Notes: a model not told the origin generated them from the sequence alone. DNA of 64,000 bases from Thermofilum sp. (GCA_038741495.1 JAVYKX010000002.1:384541-448540); one strand, 5' to 3'; shown: positions 17,197-26,235, counted from the first letter of the stretch. Numbers and translations are program-made.

Positions 17197-18867
17197 CTAT
17201 CGCCTCAAGGAGGCGATAGCCTCCCTGAGCATCGCGAGGCTCTCCAGCACTGCACGCTCGAGCGCGGTATAGTACTCCCTCAAGCTGCTCTGCGAAAGTG
17301 TAGAGCGCCTCAACGGCTCTAGGGATGGAAGCGCCTGCTCGAAGCCGGGCACTCTCCGCAATCCTCTCAAAGCTGCGTCCAGCGAGCCGCCCCCTGCTAG
17401 AGCCTCCCTAAGCTTAACGAGGTCGTCAGCTACGTCGAGCTGGTAAGGGTAAACTACCTCGCTCTCTACGAGCTCTGTCTCGTAGTGGCCCCTGAAGATA
17501 GCTCTAGTTAGAGCACGCCTCAGCTCGCGCGCTTCCTCCTCGCAGCCAACCCTCAGCTTCGCCACCTCACTCGCGAGCTCGCGCGCCTCTCTGAGGAAGG
17601 ACAGCCTCTCCAGCTTCTCCAGTATACTGGACACCAGGAGGTCGTACCTCATTAAGCTCCACCTCTTCTCCGCGAGAACCTTCGCCACGTGCACCACGGC
17701 GCGGTACGCTCTCTCAACTCCCTCCCAGTTCACAGCCGCTGATGTATCTGCGTCGCTATGGTACACGCTCCACAGCTCCGGGAAGGTGTGGAAGGTCGCC
17801 GCAGGGATGCCCGCCATCGTGAAGCTAAAGCTGTCGAATAGTACGGAGTCGGGCCCCACCTCGGCGCCTGCTAGCTCCCGAAGGGCTTCAGCGAAGTCGG
17901 GCCCCGAGGCAGCAATCCTCAGTCTTGCACCTCCGAGCGTGTCTAGGTTCAGCAGAGCTCCGAACTCTCCGATGCTTCCTGCCCGCGCAAGGTGCTTTAC
18001 GAAGCTTCTTGAACCCCATATCCAGTACCAGGGGCTGTACGCTGGCGCACCTGACTCCTCAGCTCCAAAGAGCACGTAGCCCGCACCCTCGCGGAGCTCT
18101 CTAGCTAGCTCGAGCAGCATGCCGACGCCGAGAACATCGTCTGTGAAGCCTGAGAGCCACTTATCAGCGTGTGCTGAGATCACGGGTCCGGAGAGGTCCC
18201 CAGCGAAAACCACCTGGGATGTGGCAGCGTGGTCGACCTCTGCTTCAACTCTCACGGAGACTTTCTCGCCTCTCCGCGCAATCTTCGTAAGGCGTACTCC
18301 ATCCTCGAAGCTCACAGCCACTGCGGGCACTGGCGGCGGCGCGCCCGGGCCGAAACGGTAGTCAAGAGAGAAGAGAACCACCATCCTCCTCCTGCGGGAG
18401 GGGAAGCGGTCGTAGAAGATGACTGCTTCCGCACCGTGGAGCACGGCTTCGATGTACTGCCACGTAGCCTCGTCCAGCTTCCTGTACAGCTGAACTAGCG
18501 CGACTTTACCGCTGAGGTCTAAGCCCTCCCAATCCCGCGGGTGAGCAGCATCGCCCACGTGGACGAGCTCTCCCTCGATCTCCGCGGAAGGCGAGTAGGG
18601 CATCGCAACCGCGCTAAACCTGTGAGACTTCACGCTCACTTCGGTGTACTTCTCCCTCCAAGACATGCACTCGAAGCTGTACCTGCTCACGTCGAGCCCT
18701 AACCCTTCCAGCTCAGCAGCTGCGTGATCGATGATCTGGCGTTCTTCCGGAGAGCCGGCTACAGCGTCGCTCGGCGGGAAGAGCCTGCCCTTGGCTTCGA
18801 GCCTCTCTCTCAGCACGCGGTTTAAAAAACGCCTAGGTGATAAGCCTGCCGTGGAAGAGCAGCGCAA
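17197..18867 (-). CDS. M28-family zinc aminopeptidase with PA domain
   Basis: Up to 556 residues. An inserted PA-like domain (about 90-220, LVHVGDAAHPRDW, KVALVQLYR) precedes an M28 peptidase core whose metal ligands are visible in order: H in ISAHADKW, D in GFTDDVLGVG, EE in GAEESGAP, D in LNLDTLGG and H in VYHSDADT. The C-terminal 170 residues are helical. It has no signal peptide, so it is probably cytosolic. The start is uncertain: TTG 18867 overlaps the divergent small gene, while GTG 18816 (539 residues) starts just before the conserved region. Two acetyltransferase genes follow directly. Confidence 0.85.
   Translation of the reverse strand: MRCSSTAGLSPRRFLNRVLRERLEAKGRLFPPSDAVAGSPEERQIIDHAAAELEGLGLDVSRYSFECMSWREKYTEVSVKSHRFSAVAMPYSPSAEIEGELVHVGDAAHPRDWEGLDLSGKVALVQLYRKLDEATWQYIEAVLHGAEAVIFYDRFPSRRRRMVVLFSLDYRFGPGAPPPVPAVAVSFEDGVRLTKIARRGEKVSVRVEAEVDHAATSQVVFAGDLSGPVISAHADKWLSGFTDDVLGVGMLLELARELREGAGYVLFGAEESGAPAYSPWYWIWGSRSFVKHLARAGSIGEFGALLNLDTLGGARLRIAASGPDFAEALRELAGAEVGPDSVLFDSFSFTMAGIPAATFHTFPELWSVYHSDADTSAAVNWEGVERAYRAVVHVAKVLAEKRWSLMRYDLLVSSILEKLERLSFLREARELASEVAKLRVGCEEEARELRRALTRAIFRGHYETELVESEVVYPYQLDVADDLVKLREALAGGGSLDAALRGLRRVPGFEQALPSLEPLRRSTLSQSSLREYYTALERAVLESLAMLREAIASLRR
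18820..18831 (+). promoter_or_regulatory. TATA box of small coiled-coil gene
   Basis: cggtttaaaaaacgcc around 18820-18831 lies about 26 nt upstream of the GTG at 18851. This suits a leaderless transcript in the forward direction. The divergent peptidase gene reads through this element if it starts at TTG 18867, but not if it starts at GTG 18816. Confidence 0.4.
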
Positions 18868-19033
18868 AAAGCTTTCGAGAGCGCTGGACCTGATCGACGA
18901 GGCGATCGACCTTCTCCGTGACGCGGCGAGAGCGGACAGAGCGCTGGCGGAGCTGCTCGAGGATGTGCTCTACAGCCTGGAGGAAGCGGGAGAGGCCCTC
19001 AGCAGCATTCTTGAAGGGAAGAGCACCCGGTAG
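18851..19033 (+). CDS. Small helical coiled-coil protein
   Basis: About 60 residues from GTG 18851, all predicted helical and rich in Leu, Ala, Glu and Arg (EEQRKKLSRALDLIDEAIDLL, a heptad-like spacing of hydrophobics). I do not recognise it. An aggtgat ribosome site lies 9 nt upstream and a TATA-like element about 26 nt upstream. A longer frame reaching 18731 reads antisense through the peptidase N-terminus and is not preferred. A T-rich run after the stop (gtagtgtttttcttt) could be its terminator. The gene stands alone and divergent from the M28 peptidase. Confidence 0.5.
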   Translation: MEEQRKKLSRALDLIDEAIDLLRDAARADRALAELLEDVLYSLEEAGEALSSILEGKSTR

Positions 19034-19158
19034 CTTCTGTAGTGTTTTTCTTTCTCGTTCCTGCCGATCGAGCCGGGAGCCAGCTTTCTATCCCATCGTA
19101 GCGGTGGAAAACGACGCATTACATTTATTTCTCGTGGGGCAGGGGGTTGCAGCGGTAA

Positions 19159-21816
19159 ATGAAGGGGTCGATTACTTACGCGGTCAGGGAGTACTCAAAG
19201 GAGGAGGTTCTTAGAGTTCTGAACCCGCTCGTAGCGGAGTGGTTTTCGAGGAAGTTCGATGATTTAACGCCGCCTCAGCGCTTGGCGCTGATACCGATTC
19301 ACGAAGGGAAGAACGTGCTGGTTTCTAGTCCCACGGGTACGGGTAAGACGCTCACAGCTTTCCTCATAGCTTTAAGCGAGCTATTTGACATGGCGCAGCG
19401 AGGGGAGCTGGAGGATAAGGTCTACGTTCTCTACGTCTCTCCGCTAAGAGCGCTCAACAACGATATTTTCAGGAACTTGGAGGAGCCCCTCCGCGAGATC
19501 TACGAGCTCGCTAAGGAGAGGGGTGTCAGCCTTCCGCAGATAAGGCACGTCGTGAGAACCGGCGACACCACTTCCAGCCAGAGGCAGAGCATGCTGAGGA
19601 GACCCCCTCACATCCTCATAACAACGCCCGAGACGCTCGCGATAGTGCTCGTGGCCCCGAAGTTTCGGGAGAAGCTTAGGAGCGTGAAGTGGGTAATTGT
19701 AGACGAGATACACAGCCTCGCTGAGAACAAGCGCGGCGCTCACCTGACGCTATCGCTCGAGAGGCTGCGCGAGCTTACCGGCAGAGACTTCATCAGAATC
19801 GGGCTTTCCGCCACCATCAACCCCTTAGAGGAGGTCGCCCTCTTCCTGGTCGGCTACGACGACGAGGGCAACCCGCGGCCCTGCGTCATCGTCGACGCGA
19901 GGTACGCTAAGAGGAAGAGCATCAGGGTGGTTTCGCCGGTTAGGGACCTTGTCCACACGCCTGCTCAGCAGGTAACGCAGGCGATGTACGAGACGCTCTA
20001 CGAGGTTGTGAAGAGCAGTAAAACCACCCTCGTGTTCACGAACACGCGGAGCGGGACCGAGAAAGTCGTCTTCCACTTGAAGATGCTGGCTAGGAAGCGG
20101 AAAGACTTCAGCGAGGACTCTATCGCTGCGCACCACAGCTCGCTGTCTAGAGGCGTGAGGCTAGATGTGGAGGAGAAGCTCAAGCGCGGCGAGCTGAAAG
20201 CGATCGTGAGCAGCACCAGCCTGGAGCTAGGCATCGATATAGGCCACATCGACGTTGTCGCTCAAGTCGGCTCCCCTAAGAGCGTGACTAGGTGCCTCCA
20301 GAGGATTGGGAGGAGCGGGCACAAGCTTCACGAGACCAGCCGGGGAGTGATGGTGTGTGTTGACCGCGACGATCTCGTGGAGGTTGCCGTGATGGTGAGA
20401 GAGGCCTACAGGCACCACCTCGACAAGGTGCACATCCCTAAGAACGCGCTCGACGTTCTCGCTCAGCACGTTGCCGGTATGGCTATCGAGAGAAAGTGGA
20501 GTGTCGATGAGGCTTACAGGGTCGTGAAGAGGAGCTACTGCTACCACGAGCTACCTAGAGAGGATTTCCTTAACGTGCTGAAGTACCTGAGCGGGGGCTA
20601 CGGCGAGCTGGAGAGCTACAGGGTCTACGGCAAGATATGGTACGATGAAGTGGAGGGGGTTTTCGGGAGGCGCGGCAAGTATGCTAGGGTCATCTATACC
20701 CTGAACGTGGGCACGATACCCGACGAGGTGAGCGTTAAGGTTCTCACGCTCGACAGGAAGTACGTCGGCAACATCGAGGAGGAGTTCCTCGAGAGGCTGA
20801 CCCCAGGCGACCGCTTCGTTCTCGGAGGGAAAGTCTACGAGTTCGTGAGAAGCGACGGCATGGTCGCGTACGTGAAGCCGGCCTTCGAGCAGAAGCCGAC
20901 AATTCCGGCCTGGTTCAGCGAGATGCTTCCGCTCAGCTACGACCTAGCGCTGAAGATCGGCGAGTTCAGGAGGAGGATGTTCGAGTGGCTAACCGGCGGG
21001 AAGAGCGAGGAGGAGGTGAAGCGCTACCTGAAGAAGGAGTGCCGCGTCGACGATAACTCGGCTGAAGCGATAGTCGGCTACTTCAAGGAGATGATACTCT
21101 TCCTCCGCTCGCTCGGGGTCAGCGAGTTCCCCAGCGATAGAGTCATCCTCGTTGAGCGCTACGTAGACGAACAGGGGAGGACGCACCACGTTTTCCACGC
21201 GCTCTACGGGAGGAGGACGAACGACGCACTGGCGCACGCCCTCGCTTACCTGGCGACTCAGGCTTCAGGTGTGAACGTCGGCTTAGCTGTGCACGATAAC
21301 GGCTTCGCGCTAGTCTACCCGAGAGGCGTGGAGCCGCGAGTTTCCCTATCCGATGTGAAACCCGAGAAGCTGGAGGAACTTTTGAAGAGGGCTATAGGGA
21401 ACACCGAGCTGATGAAGAGGCGCTTCAGGCACGTGGCTGCGAGGGGCTTGATGATCCTCCGCAACTACAAGGGCCACGAGATCAGCGTGGAGAGGCAGCA
21501 GGCGAATGCTGCCACTCTACTGAAGGCTGTGAGGAAGTGGGAGGATTTCCCGATGCTGAAGGAGACGTACAGAGAGATCCTGGAGGACTACATGGACATC
21601 GCGCACGCGAGAGAGGTTCTCGAGAAGATCGAGAAGGGGGAGGTGAGGCTAGTGGAGCTGCCCCGCTTGGATACCCCCAGCCCCTTCGCCTACAACATTG
21701 TCCTGGAGGGCCTGAGCGATATCGTGCTAATGGAGGATAAGCGCGCGATGATCGCCCGATTCCACGAGCAGTTAATGAGAAAGATATCGACGCTTTCAAT
21801 AGCGAAGAGATCCTGA
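19159..21816 (+). CDS. lhr: Large Lhr-like ATP-dependent helicase
   Basis: An 885-residue superfamily 2 helicase of the archaeal Lhr (aLhr/Hel112) group. The Q-region is DDLTPPQRLALIPIHEGKN. Walker A is SPTGTGKTLTAF, the DExH box VDEIHSLAENKRG, motif III LSATI, motif V STSLELGIDIG and motif VI QRIGRSGHK, followed by a winged-helix and long Lhr-specific C-terminal domain. It acts in DNA repair or RNA metabolism (family knowledge). ATG 19159 follows a TATA-like acatttatttc by about 30 nt, so the mRNA leader is very short. Confidence 0.92.
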   Translation: MKGSITYAVREYSKEEVLRVLNPLVAEWFSRKFDDLTPPQRLALIPIHEGKNVLVSSPTGTGKTLTAFLIALSELFDMAQRGELEDKVYVLYVSPLRALNNDIFRNLEEPLREIYELAKERGVSLPQIRHVVRTGDTTSSQRQSMLRRPPHILITTPETLAIVLVAPKFREKLRSVKWVIVDEIHSLAENKRGAHLTLSLERLRELTGRDFIRIGLSATINPLEEVALFLVGYDDEGNPRPCVIVDARYAKRKSIRVVSPVRDLVHTPAQQVTQAMYETLYEVVKSSKTTLVFTNTRSGTEKVVFHLKMLARKRKDFSEDSIAAHHSSLSRGVRLDVEEKLKRGELKAIVSSTSLELGIDIGHIDVVAQVGSPKSVTRCLQRIGRSGHKLHETSRGVMVCVDRDDLVEVAVMVREAYRHHLDKVHIPKNALDVLAQHVAGMAIERKWSVDEAYRVVKRSYCYHELPREDFLNVLKYLSGGYGELESYRVYGKIWYDEVEGVFGRRGKYARVIYTLNVGTIPDEVSVKVLTLDRKYVGNIEEEFLERLTPGDRFVLGGKVYEFVRSDGMVAYVKPAFEQKPTIPAWFSEMLPLSYDLALKIGEFRRRMFEWLTGGKSEEEVKRYLKKECRVDDNSAEAIVGYFKEMILFLRSLGVSEFPSDRVILVERYVDEQGRTHHVFHALYGRRTNDALAHALAYLATQASGVNVGLAVHDNGFALVYPRGVEPRVSLSDVKPEKLEELLKRAIGNTELMKRRFRHVAARGLMILRNYKGHEISVERQQANAATLLKAVRKWEDFPMLKETYREILEDYMDIAHAREVLEKIEKGEVRLVELPRLDTPSPFAYNIVLEGLSDIVLMEDKRAMIARFHEQLMRKISTLSIAKRS

Positions 21817-21833
21817 ACCGCGGAAGTTCGTGC

Positions 21834-22373
21834 TCAGGCTTTCTGGAGGAGTATCCCCCTCTTCTCTATCTCCTTGTAGACCAACCAGGTCGAGCCGGCG
21901 CTCACCGCTACGTGGATAATGTTGAAGATGGCTGTAAGAATGAACAGTGCTTCCACGCTCCCGGCGAGCTTGAGAGCGTAGCCGAGGAAGTTTGGGAACA
22001 GTACGTAGAAGTAGATGTAGTTCATCAAGCTCATGAACAGCGACCGCGAGGCTGCGGCTAAGGCGAGTCTCGCCAAGAAGCCGCCCCTAACGGGGATTGC
22101 GAGACCTACAAGCATTGATAGAACCGCTAGGAGCTTCATAGACGCGTCGATAGGCTGAGAGCCTCTTATTAGGAGACCGAGGAAGTGAAGTAGCTCTGCC
22201 GCGACCGCGTACTTGAAGCCGCAGAGGAACAGTGTGAGCGTGACTGGTAGCTCTGCGAAATCCAGCTTCAGGTAGGGTAGGGGCAGGTACGGTAGCTGGA
22301 GACGTAGGATCGAGAAAGCAATGGCTAGAGCTCCGAACACTGCTGTCAGGACTAGATTTCTCGTCCTCCTCAT
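21834..22373 (-). CDS. ECF transporter S component, RibU-like
   Basis: A 179-residue hydrophobic protein with about five to six membrane segments. The block LKLDFAELPVTLTLFLCGFKYAVAAELLHFLGLLIRG resembles the L1 loop and helices of riboflavin S components (LKFDFSDxP... in RibU). It would bind a vitamin and work with the shared ECF energising module, which is not in this window. No conserved riboswitch is visible in its short leader. It has a strong ribosome site (ggagggagg) before ATG 22373. It lies 56 nt downstream of the CPBP protease gene on the same strand. Confidence 0.7.
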   Translation of the reverse strand: MRRTRNLVLTAVFGALAIAFSILRLQLPYLPLPYLKLDFAELPVTLTLFLCGFKYAVAAELLHFLGLLIRGSQPIDASMKLLAVLSMLVGLAIPVRGGFLARLALAAASRSLFMSLMNYIYFYVLFPNFLGYALKLAGSVEALFILTAIFNIIHVAVSAGSTWLVYKEIEKRGILLQKA

Positions 22374-22429
22374 CGGTGCAGCCTCCCTCCAACCTGAAAT
22401 TTAAACAATTCCTCAACAAAATTATCTTG

Positions 22430-23047
22430 TTATACATTACACCGTCTTGCAGTATGGAAGTATAGTGTTACAAAAAGCAGATTTAGCATATCCGCCGCGA
22501 GGAGCACAGCTACCACTCTCAGCTCCAGCGGCAAGCCGTATGTTACCGCGGCAACGTTGTAGGCCGCGTGCGCTGCCGCGGAAAGGCGCCAGCTTCTACG
22601 GTCAGCTATAACTCCGAAGGTCAGGCCCAGCGCGAAGTAGTGCGGCCAGAGGAGAGCTGTGAGAACGAGGCTCACGGGGTCCGAGAGCGACAGGTGCGTG
22701 AGCGCGAATACAAAAGCCTGAATCGCCAGCCCCGCTTTCTCGAGCAGAAACCCGCGAAAGAACATCTCCTCAACTATGCCCGAGACTGCGGCGAAGACCA
22801 GCGATACTGCTGACGGGTTGTAGCTGAAAGCGAAGCCCGCGGCCGGCAAGTGCCCGGCTAGAACCAAGAGAGGTACTACTACGGCGTCTCTCCTCCTGGT
22901 TCTCCTGTCGCGGACCCCTCCTGTCTTCAGTAGAGGGGCTGCGTACAAGAGTAGGAGAATGTACGCTAGAGTTGGTGACAGTGTGCTCGCGGCAGCTGTG
23001 TAAGCGAGGCAGACAAGAGGCCACGCGTCCTCGAGCGTAACGCGCAC
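22430..23047 (-). CDS. CPBP-family intramembrane protease
   Basis: A 205-residue membrane protein of the CPBP (CAAX-protease/bacteriocin-processing) family. The motif 1 glutamates are SGIVEEMFFRG, motif 2 is FALTHLSL and motif 3 AAHAAYNVAA. It would cleave within the membrane; the substrate is unknown. I set the start at GTG 23047 because a TATA box at about 23068-23078 lies about 25 nt upstream. The longer frame (to 23089) runs through the TATA box. The same TATA box appears to serve the divergent gene at 23101. Confidence 0.75.
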   Translation of the reverse strand: MRVTLEDAWPLVCLAYTAAASTLSPTLAYILLLLYAAPLLKTGGVRDRRTRRRDAVVVPLLVLAGHLPAAGFAFSYNPSAVSLVFAAVSGIVEEMFFRGFLLEKAGLAIQAFVFALTHLSLSDPVSLVLTALLWPHYFALGLTFGVIADRRSWRLSAAAHAAYNVAAVTYGLPLELRVVAVLLAADMLNLLFVTLYFHTARRCNV

Positions 23048-23065
23048 GCACGTGAATGTAGAGCG

Positions 23066-23080
23066 CGAAATATATAGTAG
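23066..23080. promoter_or_regulatory. Shared bidirectional TATA box
   Basis: The near-palindromic gaaatatatagta (centre about 23073) lies 26 nt from GTG 23047 on the minus strand and 28 nt from GTG 23101 on the plus strand. Each distance is right for a leaderless archaeal transcript, so one symmetric box may fire in both directions. Confidence 0.55.
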
Positions 23081-23100
23081 CGCCCGCACTTCTCTTCCTC

Positions 23101-23484
23101 GTGAGCGACCTTATCCGGAGCCTGAAGCAGTCCCATGACTCTAAGTCTCTTGCTATGCTCGATATTCTACGCGCTCTCGTTGCTTTCGGCGGCTCTCTCT
23201 GGGGTAGCGAAATACCTGATACGGTGAGCCAGCTTCACGTGGAGGGTTTAAGTTATGAGCTGAGCAAGAAGCTCATCGAGTCTGCGTTAAAGGAGCTTGC
23301 GAGCGCCGGCGTGGTTTCCGTAGAGAAGGCGAAGAGAGCCACGGAGAAAGGCGCGGAGGACGATGTGCTTGTGAGGCTGAGGGACGACAGAGTCAGGGTC
23401 GAGTTGAGCGGCGACCCGGTTTTAGCCAAGTACTTTGCTTACCTCTCAAAAATCACTTCATCGAATTACAGCGCTTCGGAGTGA
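23101..23484 (+). CDS. Small wHTH-like protein
   Basis: A 127-residue protein that I cannot assign to a named family. Residues 15-65 look like a winged helix (SLAMLDILRALVAFGG, LSYELSKKLIESALKELASAGVVSVEKA) followed by a short beta part (DVLVRLRDDRVRVEL). It is probably a DNA-binding regulator. GTG 23101 is leaderless after the bidirectional TATA box, which it shares with the CPBP protease operon, so it may regulate that operon. No membrane segment or metal motif is visible. Confidence 0.6.
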   Translation: MSDLIRSLKQSHDSKSLAMLDILRALVAFGGSLWGSEIPDTVSQLHVEGLSYELSKKLIESALKELASAGVVSVEKAKRATEKGAEDDVLVRLRDDRVRVELSGDPVLAKYFAYLSKITSSNYSASE

Positions 23485-23550
23485 ATAGCTAGAAAATCGC
23501 TCTTTGACTGTTTCCTTGAGACCGGAGACTCCGGGAGCTTTGGTCTCGCT

Positions 23551-24846
23551 CTACCCCTTTCTGTCCGCTTCCCCTTCTCTCGAGAGCTTCTCGATGAGTT
23601 CCTGGGCGTAAGCGAAGTTGATTTTACCTTCGCGAACCATTATCTCGGCTACCTTGTCGATGAGGTCGCCTTTCGCCCCCGCCTGGATAGCAATGTTCCT
23701 AGCGTGAAGCTTCATGTGCCCTCTCTGTATCCCCTCGGTGGCCAGCGCTCTAAGAGCAGCGAAGTTCTGCGCGAGCCCTACAGCGCCCATAACCTCCGCC
23801 AGCTCGGTCGCGCTCTTCACGCCGAGAATCTTCAGCGCAACCCTAGCCACCGGGTGAACTTTTGTAGCACCGCCGATCGTGCCGACCGCTAAGGGCATCT
23901 CGAGCGAGCCGACCAGGTTGCCCTCCGGGTCCTTCTCCCACACGCTCAGCGGCTTGTACCTTCCATCTCTCGCAGCGTACGCGTGGGCACCTGCTTCTAT
24001 CGCCCTGTGGTCCTGGGCTGTTGCAAGCGCGACGGCGATAACTCCGTTCATGATTCCCTTGTTGTGGGTTGCCGCACGGTAGGGATCTGCAGCGGCGAAA
24101 GCCCAGGCGTCGACGATCGCGTCCACGACCTCCTCGCCGCCTATATCCTCCTTGTAGACTTTCACCCAGGATCTCACCAGCCTCTTGTCGGCTAGGTTCG
24201 AGATTATCCTGAGGAGAACCCTACCCCCCGTTATCCTCTCGATTAATGGAGCTACCCTCTCTGCCATCGTGTTCACAGCGTTAGCGCCCATCGCGTCCCT
24301 CACGTCGACGATAAGGTGTACGACGAGCATAGGGCCTCTCGGCCCATCGACCACCCGCGCCTCGAGGTCTCTCGCCCCGCCCCCCACCTTCACCAGCATG
24401 GCGTCTACCTCGTTGGCAGCTTGGAGGATCTCCTCCTTGTGGTCGAGGACGAGCATGCGCTTGTACCAGGGGTCTTTCAGGCCTAGAACTTGGATCTGGC
24501 CGATCATGAGGGGACCGGTGGTTTTAGACTTGATTCCCCCGTCTCTCCTCATCACCCTGGCAGCGTTGCTCGCAGCTGCCACTACGCTGGCCTCCTCGAT
24601 AACCATCGGGACCAGGTAGTCTTTCCCGTTGATCAGGAAGTTCGTAGCCACGGCGAAGGGGTAGCTCATCGCGCCGATCACGTTCTCAATCATCCTGTCG
24701 GCGATTTCAGGGTCAAGGTTGCCGAAGTTTCTCAGGAGCTTCACTTCCTCCTCGGAGAGGCCGGCGAACTCGGCGACGATCCTCAACCGCTCATCGATGG
24801 GCTTCTTGTAGAACTCCGGTATGCGCGAAGTCTTCTCCCCGCTCAT
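23551..24846 (-). CDS. hmgA: HMG-CoA reductase, class II type
   Basis: A 431-residue reductase making mevalonate from HMG-CoA for archaeal lipids. Signatures: ENVIGAMSYPFAVATNF with the catalytic Glu, DYLVPMVIEEASV, DAMGANAVNT, HNKGIMNG with the catalytic Lys, GTIGGATKVHP and a late His (RGHMKLHARN). These match class II enzymes, whereas many archaea carry class I. I chose ATG 24846, since the frame upstream to 24885 passes through the TATA box aaatatttaag and 24846 is 26-28 nt from it. Confidence 0.93.
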   Translation of the reverse strand: MSGEKTSRIPEFYKKPIDERLRIVAEFAGLSEEEVKLLRNFGNLDPEIADRMIENVIGAMSYPFAVATNFLINGKDYLVPMVIEEASVVAAASNAARVMRRDGGIKSKTTGPLMIGQIQVLGLKDPWYKRMLVLDHKEEILQAANEVDAMLVKVGGGARDLEARVVDGPRGPMLVVHLIVDVRDAMGANAVNTMAERVAPLIERITGGRVLLRIISNLADKRLVRSWVKVYKEDIGGEEVVDAIVDAWAFAAADPYRAATHNKGIMNGVIAVALATAQDHRAIEAGAHAYAARDGRYKPLSVWEKDPEGNLVGSLEMPLAVGTIGGATKVHPVARVALKILGVKSATELAEVMGAVGLAQNFAALRALATEGIQRGHMKLHARNIAIQAGAKGDLIDKVAEIMVREGKINFAYAQELIEKLSREGEADRKG

Positions 24847-24866
24847 CGAGCTTCTCGGGTGCCGGG

Positions 24867-24882
24867 CCCTTAAATATTTAGG
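24867..24882. promoter_or_regulatory. Symmetric TATA box, HMGR/phosphoesterase
   Basis: cttaaatatttagg (centre about 24874) lies about 27 nt from ATG 24846 of HMG-CoA reductase on the minus strand. It also lies upstream of the divergent metallophosphoesterase gene. Its symmetry allows use in both directions. Confidence 0.5.
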
Positions 24883-24937
24883 CATATGAAAGTTGATCTG
24901 TGCAGAAGTTCGGATAACCTGTGCGAGTGGTTTGGAA

Positions 24938-25705
24938 ATGCAGGTGCCGAGGCTCAGGATAGGTGAGGGGGTGGAGATCGTCGGTCTAGGCCTCTACGTC
25001 GAGAGCCTTGACGCGCTGCTAGCGGCGGATCTGCACTTGGGCTACGAAGAGGCTCTAGCTGCCCAAGGTGTTTTCCTGCCTCCGGCGCAGTACTCGGAGA
25101 TAAGGGAGCTGTTGACGTCGATGGTGAAGGAGAGCGGGGCCCGCAGGTTGATCCTGCTGGGTGATGTAAAGCACGAGTTCGGCGACGTCACCAGGATGGA
25201 GTGGAGGGAAACGTTATCGCTTCTCGAGCTCCTCCAGCGAGACTTCGGCCTCAGGGTTGAGGTTGTCCGCGGGAACCACGACAACTACCTAGCCGGCGTT
25301 CTGAAGCGCTTGGGCGTGCCTCTTCACGACCCGTATCTGCTCGAGGATGGCTGGCTGCTCATGCACGGGCACTTACCGCCGCCGATGGAGTTCTACTCCG
25401 ATAAGGTAGAGCGCTTGGCCATGGGGCACGAGCACCCAGCCATCCTGCTTAGAGACGAGCTCGGCGCTAAGCTGAAGCTGAAGGCTTTCCTCTCCGGCGA
25501 GCACTCGGGGAAAGCAGTCTACGTCCTCCCGGCGCTCAGCCCCCTTATGCCCGGCACCGAGGTGAATGTGGATAGGCCTCTGCTCTCGCCGCTACTGAAG
25601 GACGCGGAAATCGACGCTTTCCGCGTGTACGCAGTCGACGTCGAGGCTGGAATCTTCGACTTCGGGGAGCTGCGCAGCGTTAAGCTCGCGCTCGCCTACC
25701 CCTAG
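24938..25705 (+). CDS. Calcineurin-type metallophosphoesterase
   Basis: A 255-residue phosphoesterase resembling archaeal COG1407 proteins. Metal-site motifs appear in order: LAADLHLGYE, LLGDVKHEFG, VRGNHDNYL, LMHGHLPP and MGHEHPAI. The substrate is not known; some bacterial relatives are associated with DNA ligases. The start is ATG 24938; a TTG at 24893 would add 15 residues of non-family sequence and lies close to the TATA box. Its 3' end overlaps the convergent YhbY gene by 26 nt. Confidence 0.82.
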   Translation: MQVPRLRIGEGVEIVGLGLYVESLDALLAADLHLGYEEALAAQGVFLPPAQYSEIRELLTSMVKESGARRLILLGDVKHEFGDVTRMEWRETLSLLELLQRDFGLRVEVVRGNHDNYLAGVLKRLGVPLHDPYLLEDGWLLMHGHLPPPMEFYSDKVERLAMGHEHPAILLRDELGAKLKLKAFLSGEHSGKAVYVLPALSPLMPGTEVNVDRPLLSPLLKDAEIDAFRVYAVDVEAGIFDFGELRSVKLALAYP

Positions 25706-25949
25706 GCTTTCTCAGTGCGATGACAAAGCCTCGAATACCCACAACCTCCGCGCCCAGCTTCTCTGACAGGAGCTTCGCTACCTCTTCCCGCGTGAGGTCC
25801 GCGCTCTCCCGGTAGCTTCTCAGCAGCTTGACTTTCACTACACCGCGAGCGCGAAGCACGTTATCCAGCTCGCTGAGGAGCGAGTCCGTTATTCCTTTTT
25901 TACCGATGTTCACTGTAACTACGCTCTCGTCCTGGAAGATTTTGCTCAT
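25680..25949 (-). CDS. YhbY-type CRS1-YhbY RNA-binding protein
   Basis: An 89-residue CRM-domain (CRS1-YhbY) protein. VTVNIGKKGITDSLLSELDNVL followed by VVKVKLLRS and EVVGIRGFVIALRK is the classic core. The C-terminus is basic (KPRGRRARA). Bacterial YhbY associates with pre-50S ribosomes; the archaeal role is presumed similar. ATG 25949 is about 25 nt from the AT-rich ggataaaaatc, fitting a leaderless mRNA. It overlaps the phosphoesterase 3' end. Confidence 0.8.
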   Translation of the reverse strand: MSKIFQDESVVTVNIGKKGITDSLLSELDNVLRARGVVKVKLLRSYRESADLTREEVAKLLSEKLGAEVVGIRGFVIALRKPRGRRARA

Positions 25950-26013
25950 ACCGTGAGCTCTTCAGAAGCGGATAAAAATCTTCAATTTATCCCTGTTTTT
26001 CCCGGTGCTGAGC

Positions 26014-26235
26014 GTGAATAGCGGAGGAAGAATCAGAGTAGTGGTCGACATCTTCGGCAGGGAGGTGAGAGAGCTAAGCTTAGCCGAGGGCGCGACTGTG
26101 GTAGACTTGCTGAACCTTATCGGCTTTAAGGCGAGCGAGGTCGTCGTCGCTGTGGATGGCGAAGTCGTAGCTGAGGACGAACCCTTGAGGGACGGATCCC
26201 GGGTCAAGCTCCACTCTGTAGTGTCGGGAGGCTGA
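26014..26235 (+). CDS. Ubiquitin-like sulfur carrier (SAMP/TtuB-like)
   Basis: A 73-residue beta-grasp protein of the MoaD/ThiS/SAMP type ending in Gly-Gly (VVSGG), the activated tail that carries sulfur or is conjugated. Core pieces are GRIRVVVDIFG, VVDLLNLIGFKASEVVVAVDG and DGSRVKLHSVV. Its stop is 1 nt before the TtuA GTG, so it is likely the sulfur donor of that enzyme. I set the start at GTG 26014, since the box caatttatcc is about 27 nt upstream; GTG 26005 is an alternative. An E1-like activating enzyme is not in the window. Confidence 0.75.
   Translation: MNSGGRIRVVVDIFGREVRELSLAEGATVVDLLNLIGFKASEVVVAVDGEVVAEDEPLRDGSRVKLHSVVSGG

Noticed and set aside
24846-24885. Longer N-terminus for HMG-CoA reductase
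   Set aside because: The extra codons include the TATA box; the leaderless ATG at 24846 is consistent with the promoter.
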